NCBI GenBank assembly: GCA_944363865.1
Contig: CALVVN010000041.1
Span: 1-5,305 of the forward strand
Reading direction: 5' to 3'
Length of the DNA stretch: 5,305 bases
Origin: an uncultured Bacilli bacterium
GTDB taxonomy: Bacteria > Bacillota_I > Bacilli_A > RF39 > UBA660
The notes beneath the pieces were generated by a model. It was not told the origin of the DNA, made no database searches, and saw nothing but the letters and a program-made list of their open reading frames with translations. The position numbers were made by a program, and so were the translations under genes. The first letter of the stretch is position 1, and every line of letters begins with the position of its first letter. This document shows, in pieces, positions 1 through 5,305 of this stretch.

Positions 1-188
1 AAACAGATGATGGTAAGAATATGAAAAAATATTCTGAATTATTAAACGAAAGTATAGAATCCATTATTAATATCAAAGAAGAAAATGATATTGACAGTTT
101 ATTTAGAAGCGGTGGAACAACAATGCTTCAAAATGATATTAAAGGATTAGAAGATTTTGAATTAATTTCATTTATGGTGGTGATATAA
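1..188 (+). CDS. C-terminal end of an upstream protein, possibly an SNF2-type helicase of the type III R-M locus (partial)
   Basis: An open frame runs from the left edge (first full codon at 3) to a TAA at 186-188, giving the last 61 residues of a protein whose start lies outside the window. The tail is acidic and helical-looking. It contains SLFRSGGTTM followed by a GLEDFELISF segment and ends in hydrophobic MVVI. From memory, a similar 'GG..., then DFELI.F' ending closes the large SNF2/DEAD-box helicase-like proteins that commonly precede DUF4391 and mod in Firmicute type III loci, so I tentatively assign it there. No helicase motif is in view, so this rests on context and a short tail. Its last codons carry the ribosome binding site of the next gene and its stop is one base before that gene's ATG, so the two are almost certainly co-transcribed. 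That it is real coding sequence is well supported; the identity is not. Confidence 0.6.
   Translation, partial: TDDGKNMKKYSELLNESIESIINIKEENDIDSLFRSGGTTMLQNDIKGLEDFELISFMVVI
176..183 (+). promoter_or_regulatory. Ribosome binding site of the Shedu gene
   Basis: GGTGGTGA is one mismatch from the GGAGGTGA consensus and sits 6 bases before the ATG at 190. It lies inside the last codons of the upstream gene, which favours translational coupling. It fixes the start: the Shedu frame is closed by a TGA at 181-183, so 190 is the only ATG available upstream of the conserved protein. Confidence 0.75.
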
Positions 189-189
189 T

Positions 190-1341
190 ATGAAAATACC
201 GTTAAAAATTTACAAAGATATAAATACTACTTCACCCAAGACAGCGGAAGTTCAGGCAATGGTGCTAAGAGAAAATACAAAAACGCGTATTGTTTATATT
301 CCTGAAATTGTAAATAAAGATAAAAATTGGGAAAATAGTATAAGAGGTTGTTTTGTAGCACAAAGAAAAGGACAAAATGATTTATGGGAAAATATAGAGG
401 GGATATCACTATCTAAATTAAAAAAAGGGGAATGGACAAAATTTAGTTTATCAAATGAAGAATGGCTAAATGCAATTTCTTATGCTAATGAGTTAAAAGA
501 AATGTGTTTAAAAGAACAAAATTTTGAAGAAATTAAAAGAAAACAGATATTAATATTAGATGAGAATATTGATAAAACTGATTTAAAAAAATTTATTGAT
601 AATTTATCAAGTTCTTCTAAAAAACAAGATTTCATAAAAGAACTAATTACTAACAAAGAAATAATTAATGATTTAATGAATGATGAACAAAATGTTAAAC
701 AACTAATAAAAAATTTGTATGTTAACAATAAAAATGAAATTTATAATAGTATTAATTTAGATATGCTAAATCCTAAAAAAATTAGTGATAACTTAAATAA
801 TAGTGATGAAAATTTTTGGAAAAATCTTTTTGAAAATAATCCTTATTATTTATCATCTGTTGCTCCATCAATTCTTCAAGTTATTAGTGGTCAAGCCTAT
901 ATGGGAACTAAATCTATAAAAAATACAGGTGCGAGTATAGCAGATTTTGCATATAAACAAGGTATAGATAATGTTTGTATATTCGAAATAAAAACGCCTG
1001 AAACAAAATTAGTAGAAGATGTTAAATACAGAACAAATGTATATACACCAAGTAACGAACTGATATCTGCAATAGTTCAAGTTAAAGAACAAAAAGATAG
1101 TTTTATGAAAAATTATTATAATAATAAAGTAAAATCAGCGGAACAGGGAATATTTTTTTCTGCATTTGATCCAAAATGTTACTTGATTTTAGGCAATGCA
1201 AGTAAATTAAATCAACCACAATTAAAGAGTTTTAATCTTTTTAGAAATGAATTAAGAAACGTTGAAATTATTACTTATGATGAATTAGCCCTTAAGATTA
1301 AAAATTTGTATAATTTATTAGGAGGTAATTGCGATGTTTAA
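190..1341 (+). CDS. sduA: Shedu-type anti-phage nuclease (SduA / DUF4263 family)
   Basis: This 383-residue protein has the size and C-terminal domain of SduA, the sole protein of the Shedu anti-phage system, a PD-(D/E)XK nuclease. Residues about 205-380 hold the DUF4263 domain. It opens with an FWKNLFENNP segment and continues with the catalytic core GASIADF (D252) and FEIKTP (E266, K268). A helix with Q297 follows (ELISAIVQ), and the domain ends with YLILGNAS and an EIITYDEL motif (358-366). All expected catalytic residues are present, so it should be active. Residues 1-110 form a beta-rich N-terminal region, followed by a lysine/asparagine-rich helical linker (about 127-178). In Shedu proteins the N-terminal part varies and is thought to sense or regulate. 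It sits one base after the upstream stop and overlaps DUF4391 by 8 bp, so it belongs to the R-M operon. The family call is strong; the function within this operon is inferred. Confidence 0.85.
   Translation: MKIPLKIYKDINTTSPKTAEVQAMVLRENTKTRIVYIPEIVNKDKNWENSIRGCFVAQRKGQNDLWENIEGISLSKLKKGEWTKFSLSNEEWLNAISYANELKEMCLKEQNFEEIKRKQILILDENIDKTDLKKFIDNLSSSSKKQDFIKELITNKEIINDLMNDEQNVKQLIKNLYVNNKNEIYNSINLDMLNPKKISDNLNNSDENFWKNLFENNPYYLSSVAPSILQVISGQAYMGTKSIKNTGASIADFAYKQGIDNVCIFEIKTPETKLVEDVKYRTNVYTPSNELISAIVQVKEQKDSFMKNYYNNKVKSAEQGIFFSAFDPKCYLILGNASKLNQPQLKSFNLFRNELRNVEIITYDELALKIKNLYNLLGGNCDV
1320..1326 (+). promoter_or_regulatory. Ribosome binding site of the DUF4391 gene
   Basis: AGGAGGT lies 8 bases after the GGAGG core before the ATG at 1334 and inside the end of the Shedu coding region. 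This strong site decides the start, giving an 8-bp overlap with the preceding gene. Confidence 0.85.
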
Positions 1342-1939
1342 TTTGCCAAAAAGTTGTGAAGTTAATAGATTTATACCAAAGAAAACTTTTTATGAAAAAA
1401 TAGGTATATCAACCACTATAAAAAATGAATTTGTAAATTTGATAGATAAGATAGTGTGGAAATATAAACTATCACAAGATACACTAGGGGTAAATAAAAC
1501 AGAAAAAATTGAAGAAATACAAATATTTGAAGTGAACTTAAAAGAGAAGAAATTTCCTAAAAATATTATTAAAGTGATAACAAAGGCAATCCCATATCAA
1601 ATATTATTTGTAATTCGATATAATGATGAAGTTTGTTATTCTATAAAAGTGGATGATATTTATTTTACCGAGTGGAATGAGGATATCAATATTATATTTG
1701 ATGGGTTAAGTTTAGAAACAATATATGAAAATATTGTAAAATCTATTATTAAAGAAACAGAAACTAAAAAAGATTTTGAAATATTATTACAGGACAAAAA
1801 TAGACAAATAGAATTAAATAAAAAGTTAGAACAATTAAAAAACAAAATGAAAGCAGAGCGACAGTTTAATAAAAAAGTAGAATTAAATAAGCAAATAAAA
1901 CAAATGGAACAAGAATTGGAGGTTATTTTAAATGGATAA
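1334..1939 (+). CDS. DUF4391 protein, accessory of the type III R-M locus
   Basis: This 201-residue protein matches the DUF4391 family, which has no established biochemical role but recurs directly upstream of type III mod genes. Family hallmarks seen here are the N-terminal LPKSCEVNRFIPKKTFYE segment (4-21), IVWKYKLSQDT (40-50), the IEEIQIFEV strand (59-67) and AIPYQILFVIRY (85-96). Residues about 148-199 are a highly charged coiled coil with two ELNK repeats (160-163 and 183-186), and the QFNKKVELN stretch resembles the usual family ending. There is no signal peptide, membrane segment or recognisable catalytic motif, so it is probably a cytoplasmic structural or adaptor protein. It overlaps both neighbours by 8 bp (Shedu at its start, mod at its end), implying coupled translation and fixed relative expression. 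Binding Mod, Res or the upstream helicase is a plausible role, but that is inference only. Confidence 0.8.
   Translation: MFNLPKSCEVNRFIPKKTFYEKIGISTTIKNEFVNLIDKIVWKYKLSQDTLGVNKTEKIEEIQIFEVNLKEKKFPKNIIKVITKAIPYQILFVIRYNDEVCYSIKVDDIYFTEWNEDINIIFDGLSLETIYENIVKSIIKETETKKDFEILLQDKNRQIELNKKLEQLKNKMKAERQFNKKVELNKQIKQMEQELEVILNG
1809..1890 (+). repeat. 13-bp direct repeat pair in the DUF4391 coiled-coil region
   Basis: TAGAATTAAATAA occurs at 1809-1821 and again at 1878-1890, 69 bp (23 codons) apart and in the same reading frame. Each copy encodes ELNK, at residues 160-163 and 183-186. It probably reflects the repetitive coiled-coil coding sequence rather than a mobile or regulatory repeat. Recombination between the copies would delete 23 residues without shifting the frame. 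Confidence 0.6.
1918..1923 (+). promoter_or_regulatory. Ribosome binding site of mod
   Basis: GGAGGT lies inside the last codons of the DUF4391 gene, 9 bases from the end of GGAGG to the ATG at 1932. It supports that ATG over the next in-frame methionine at codon 6, which has no comparable site. Confidence 0.8.
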
Positions 1940-3812
1940 ATTAGATATGAAATCATTAAATATAGTTGATGAGAACATTGAAAAAATAGGAAGTATTTTT
2001 CCTAATGTTATTGCTGAATCTGAAAATGGTAAAACAATAGATTTTGAATTATTAAAACAAGAATTATCAAAAGAAATAGTAGAAGGAAATAAAGAAAAAT
2101 ATCAATTAACTTGGCCTGGAAAGAAAGAAGCAATATTAACTGCTAATACACCATCTAAAAATACATTAAGACCAGTTAAAGAAAAATCAGTTGATTTTGA
2201 TAATACAGAAAATATTTATATAGAAGGAGATAATTTGGAGGCTTTGAAAATACTTCAAGAATCATATTTAAACAAGATTAAATGTATTTATATAGATCCT
2301 CCATATAATACTGGTAACGATTTTATATACAATGATAATTTTAACGGAGAAATTGTTGATGAGTTAATTAATTCGGGACAAATAGATGAGCAAGGAAATA
2401 GATTGATTAGTAATAATATATCAAATGGTAGATTTCATAGTGATTGGCTTTCTATGATGTATTCTAGATTAAAACTAGCACGAAATCTTTTGACAAATGA
2501 TGGTATAATTTTTATTAGTATTGGTACACAGGAAGTTGAAAATTTGGGGTATATTCTAAATGAAATATTTGGTGAAAACAATAAAATTTCTTTAATTACT
2601 AGAGTACAAAAAAAAGGTGGTAATAAAGGAGCTTTCTTTAATCCAACTAGTGATTATATTTATGTATATGCAAAAAATATAGATTATTTAGATAATTTTG
2701 TCGAAATGAATATAGATGAAAAAATATATAATAAAATAGAACAAGATGGTCCTAGAAAAGGCGAAAAATATGCAGAAGTTATTTTATATATGCCTAATTT
2801 AGAATATAGACCTAATCAAAGGTTTTATGTTGATTGTCCAGATGGAAGTAAAATAATTCCTCCTGAAGGTAAAAGCTTTAGGTGGTCAGAAGAAAGATTT
2901 AAAGAAGAACTTTCAAAGGGCAATGTTCTTATAAAGCCAACTAAAAATTCACAACTAATTAAAGAAGACGGAAGTAAAGCAGATTATATTGTTTATCAAA
3001 AAAGATATTATAAAGACACTCTTGAAAAAGGAACAGCAAGACCAAATAATTTGATTGAATCATATCCTAATACATTAAGCAGTAAGGAATTATCTGAACT
3101 TGATATACCATTTAGTTATGCGAAGCCAACTGCACTCATTAAATATTTAATGGAAGTATCAAAGGTAAAAGAAAATGACATTGTATTAGATTTCTTTTCT
3201 GGAAGTGCCTCAACTGCTGATGCTGTTATGCAATTAAATGCAGAAGATAATGGAAAAAGAAGATATATTATGATTCAATTGCCAGAAAAGATTAATGAAA
3301 AAGAGAGTGCTTATGCAAAAGGATATAGGTATATAACAGATATTGGTGAAGAAAGAATTAGACGTGCTGCAAAAAAAATAAAAGAAGAAACAAATGTAAA
3401 TATTGATTATGGTTTTAGAGTTTATAAAATAGATTCATCTAATATGAAAGATGTATATTATAAGCCAAGTGATTTATCGCAAGAACAATTAGAATTATTT
3501 GAGTCTAATATTAAGGAAGACAGAACAAGCGAAGATTTACTTACTCAAGTATTGTTAGATTTAGGATTAACATTAGATTTGAAAATTGAAGAAAAAGAAA
3601 TTATGAATAATAAAGTATATTTTGTTGATGATAATGCTTTAATTGCTTGTTTTGATAATAGTATAGATATAAATATTGTAGATGAAATATGTGAATATAA
3701 TCCTTTAAAAGTAGTCTTTAAAGACAGTTCATTTAAATATGATAATGATAAAATTAATTTAGAAGAAAAATTTAAAAAATTATCCCCAGAAACAGAAATA
3801 AGTATTTTATAA
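1932..3812 (+). CDS. mod: Type III restriction-modification DNA methyltransferase (Mod), N6-adenine
   Basis: Mod transfers a methyl group from S-adenosylmethionine to adenine N6 in a short asymmetric site and also supplies DNA specificity to the Mod-Res restriction complex. The 626 residues are normal for type III Mod. The N-terminal part has the usual IYIEGDNLEALKILQESY lead-in, followed by catalytic motif IV DPPYNTGNDF starting at D122. NDGIIFISIG follows near residue 190. The S-adenosylmethionine-binding motif DFFSGSAS (420-427) comes after it, preceded by FSYAKPTALIKYLM (from 394). Motif IV before motif I is the beta-class order typical of type III and related enzymes. The target recognition domain should fall at about 220-390; I cannot predict its site. 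The C-terminal 150 residues or so, rich in acidic residues, probably serve dimerisation and Res contact. The frame is intact. It overlaps DUF4391 by 8 bp and is followed 13 bp later by res, so methylase is made ahead of the restriction subunit. Confidence 0.95.
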   Translation: MDKLDMKSLNIVDENIEKIGSIFPNVIAESENGKTIDFELLKQELSKEIVEGNKEKYQLTWPGKKEAILTANTPSKNTLRPVKEKSVDFDNTENIYIEGDNLEALKILQESYLNKIKCIYIDPPYNTGNDFIYNDNFNGEIVDELINSGQIDEQGNRLISNNISNGRFHSDWLSMMYSRLKLARNLLTNDGIIFISIGTQEVENLGYILNEIFGENNKISLITRVQKKGGNKGAFFNPTSDYIYVYAKNIDYLDNFVEMNIDEKIYNKIEQDGPRKGEKYAEVILYMPNLEYRPNQRFYVDCPDGSKIIPPEGKSFRWSEERFKEELSKGNVLIKPTKNSQLIKEDGSKADYIVYQKRYYKDTLEKGTARPNNLIESYPNTLSSKELSELDIPFSYAKPTALIKYLMEVSKVKENDIVLDFFSGSASTADAVMQLNAEDNGKRRYIMIQLPEKINEKESAYAKGYRYITDIGEERIRRAAKKIKEETNVNIDYGFRVYKIDSSNMKDVYYKPSDLSQEQLELFESNIKEDRTSEDLLTQVLLDLGLTLDLKIEEKEIMNNKVYFVDDNALIACFDNSIDINIVDEICEYNPLKVVFKDSSFKYDNDKINLEEKFKKLSPETEISIL

Positions 3813-3819
3813 GGAGGTG
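3811..3819 (+). promoter_or_regulatory. Ribosome binding site of res
   Basis: AAGGAGGTG is a near-perfect anti-16S match in the 13-bp gap between mod and res. It begins inside the mod stop codon and leaves 8 bases between AGGAGG and the ATG at 3826. It is the strongest site in the window and settles the res start. Confidence 0.9.
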
Positions 3820-3825
3820 TAAGAG

Positions 3826-5305
3826 ATGAAATTGAAGTTCAAGCAACAACAATATCAAGAAGACGCAGTTATGTCTGTTGTACATTGCTTTGATGGTCAA
3901 AAAAAGGGAAGCAGAAAAGATTTGCTTGCTAGATATACAAAAACATATGACAAAGGGACTTTATTAGAAAAAACAGAAGAAGTAGAAGTAATTTCTTTTG
4001 GAAATCATCCAATCACCTTAACAGAGACAGAAAGAAGAAGTAACATTAGAAATGTTCAAAGATTAAATGATATAAATTATACAGATAATGCAGGACTTAA
4101 TGATTTTACAATAGAAATGGAAACTGGTACTGGTAAAACATATACATATATTAAAACAATGTATGAATTAAATAAAGCTTATGGATGGAGTAAATTTATT
4201 GTAATGGTACCAAGTATTGCTATTCGTGAAGGAGTACAAAAGTCGTTTGAAATAACACAAGAACACTTTCAAGAAATATATCATAAAAAAATAAGGTTTT
4301 TTGTATATAATTCTGCAAATAGTTCTAATATTGCTAATATAAATACTTTTGCATCTGATGATTCTATACAAGTAATGATAATAAATTATCAAGCCTTTGC
4401 TGCGAAAGGTGTTGCAAATAGAAGAATATATGAAGAATTGGATGAGTTACAATCTAGAAGACCAATAGATGTAATTAAATCTGTTAGACCAATTTTAATT
4501 ATTGATGAACCACAGAAATTTGGAGATAAAACGGAAAGCCTTTTTGAAGAGTTTAAACCATTATTTACAATTAGATATTCTGCTACACATAAGAAAAATA
4601 AGGAATATAATAAAATTTACAGATTGGATGCCATTGATGCATATAATCAAAAATTGGTAAAAAAAATAAATGTAAAGGGAATTGAAGTATTACATAATAA
4701 ATCTGAAGATACATATTTATTTTTAGATAGTGTAAATATTAGTCAAAAACATGATCCAGAAGCATTGATGGAAATTGAAGTAAAAACTTCAAATGGAACT
4801 AGTAGAAGATTGATGAAATTTAAAGCAGGTGATGATTTATATACAAAATCAGGCTTTTTGACACCATATAAAGGCTATGTCATAAGTGAAATAGATGGTA
4901 GATATGAACAATATGACAAAGTATTTTTTACAAATGGAGTTGAGATAGAAGTTGGTCAGGCTTTTGGTGATGTAGATGAAGAGTATATTGCAAGAATACA
5001 AATCAGAGAGACTATTCGATCTCATTTTGAAAAAGAGAAAGAACTACACAAATTAGGAATAAAGGTCTTATCATTGTTTTTTATAGATGAAGTTGCAAAA
5101 TATAAATATTATGAAAAAGGGCAAGCATTAAAAGGAGATTATGCTAAAATTTTTGAGGAAGAATATATAAAAGCTTTAACAGACTACAGGACTTTGTTTG
5201 ATGATGATTATTTGAAGTATTTGGATTCTTTCGATACTGGAAAAATTCATGCTGGTTATTTTTCTATTGATAAAAAAGGACATGAAATTGATTCAAAAAT
5301 TAATG
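3826..5305 (+). CDS. res: Type III restriction enzyme, helicase/restriction subunit Res (5' part; runs off the right edge)
   Basis: Res is the ATP-dependent motor and endonuclease of type III systems. With Mod it signals between two unmodified, inversely oriented sites and cuts near one of them. The visible 493 codons have no stop or frameshift. The start MKLKFKQQQYQEDAV is the usual Res opening. Superfamily 2 motifs follow in order: Walker A METGTGKT (98-105, K104), Walker B-type DEPQ (227-230) after LII, and motif III SAT (252-254). Downstream are the Res-typical RETIRSHFEKE (394-404) and GIKVLSLFFIDEV (411-423). The usual length is near 950-1000 residues, so about half is present. The second RecA lobe and the C-terminal PD-(D/E)XK nuclease lie beyond the window, and whether they are intact cannot be judged. 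It follows mod by 13 bp in the same operon. Identification is firm. Confidence 0.95.
   Translation, partial: MKLKFKQQQYQEDAVMSVVHCFDGQKKGSRKDLLARYTKTYDKGTLLEKTEEVEVISFGNHPITLTETERRSNIRNVQRLNDINYTDNAGLNDFTIEMETGTGKTYTYIKTMYELNKAYGWSKFIVMVPSIAIREGVQKSFEITQEHFQEIYHKKIRFFVYNSANSSNIANINTFASDDSIQVMIINYQAFAAKGVANRRIYEELDELQSRRPIDVIKSVRPILIIDEPQKFGDKTESLFEEFKPLFTIRYSATHKKNKEYNKIYRLDAIDAYNQKLVKKINVKGIEVLHNKSEDTYLFLDSVNISQKHDPEALMEIEVKTSNGTSRRLMKFKAGDDLYTKSGFLTPYKGYVISEIDGRYEQYDKVFFTNGVEIEVGQAFGDVDEEYIARIQIRETIRSHFEKEKELHKLGIKVLSLFFIDEVAKYKYYEKGQALKGDYAKIFEEEYIKALTDYRTLFDDDYLKYLDSFDTGKIHAGYFSIDKKGHEIDSKIN

Noticed and set aside
91..96. Exact TTGACA in the upstream gene tail as a -35 box
   Set aside because: The matching -10 position 17 bp downstream reads GGAACA, so there is no paired promoter.
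184..189. Exact TATAAT directly before the Shedu ATG, suggesting an internal promoter
   Set aside because: Transcription would start inside the coding region, and the -35 position (about 161-166) reads ATTAAT, a poor match. The sequence is explained by the stop codon and start-site region in AT-rich DNA.
420..430. A7 followed by G4 in the Shedu gene as a programmed frameshift site
   Set aside because: The reading frame continues normally on both sides through the family-typical protein, and no alternative-frame product with conserved features is seen.
227..1956. Open frames on the minus strand at 227-409, 480-728 and 1660-1956
   Set aside because: They are antisense shadows of the Shedu and DUF4391 genes, with biased Phe/Ser/Leu/Ile composition and no conserved domain or ribosome binding site support.
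2490..2509. TTGACA followed by an extended -10 (TGGTATAAT) inside mod
   Set aside because: The spacer is only 8 bp and the sequence encodes the conserved NDGIIFISI stretch of the methyltransferase. No gene start lies at a suitable distance.
4168..4392. Minus-strand open frame of 74 codons
   Set aside because: It lies wholly antisense to the conserved Res helicase region and its Tyr/Ile-rich composition is that of a complement shadow.
1..5305. CRISPR array, transposon ends, tRNA or terminator hairpins
   Set aside because: No spaced repeats, terminal inverted repeats, tRNA-like cloverleaf or GC-rich stem followed by a T run was seen. Apart from gaps of 1 and 13 bp the window is entirely coding.

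Overview
This is an AT-rich window, densely coding on the + strand only. Base composition is very low in GC by eye. Codons are A/T-ending, arginine is mostly AGA, every visible stop is TAA, and most ribosome binding sites are strong AGGAGG types. This suggests a low-GC Firmicute (Clostridia or Erysipelotrichia-like), though another AT-rich lineage cannot be excluded. No in-frame TGA is read as tryptophan, so a mollicute code is not indicated.

Layout, left to right: (1) positions 1-188, the C-terminal 61 residues of an upstream gene, tentatively the SNF2-type helicase often found upstream of type III restriction-modification (R-M) genes; (2) 190-1341, a Shedu-type (SduA/DUF4263) PD-(D/E)XK nuclease; (3) 1334-1939, a DUF4391 protein with a C-terminal coiled coil; (4) 1932-3812, a type III DNA N6-adenine methyltransferase (Mod) with DPPY and FSGSAS motifs; (5) 3826-5305 and beyond, the N-terminal half of the type III restriction subunit (Res), with Walker A, DEPQ and SAT helicase motifs. 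The right edge cuts Res before its nuclease domain.

The genes are packed as one operon. The upstream gene stops one base before the Shedu start, the next two junctions overlap by 8 bp each, and Mod and Res are 13 bp apart with a perfect Shine-Dalgarno between them. No promoter, terminator, RNA gene, mobile element, large repeat or CRISPR array is visible, and there is no non-coding stretch longer than 13 bp. The operon promoter must lie upstream of the window.

Biologically this is an anti-phage defence island. Mod and Res would form a classical ATP-dependent type III R-M complex, and DUF4391 is a recurrent uncharacterised partner of such loci. The distinctive point is a complete Shedu nuclease, normally described as a stand-alone single-gene defence, fused into the same translationally coupled operon. 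This suggests either a composite system or a compact tandem of two defences under shared expression.
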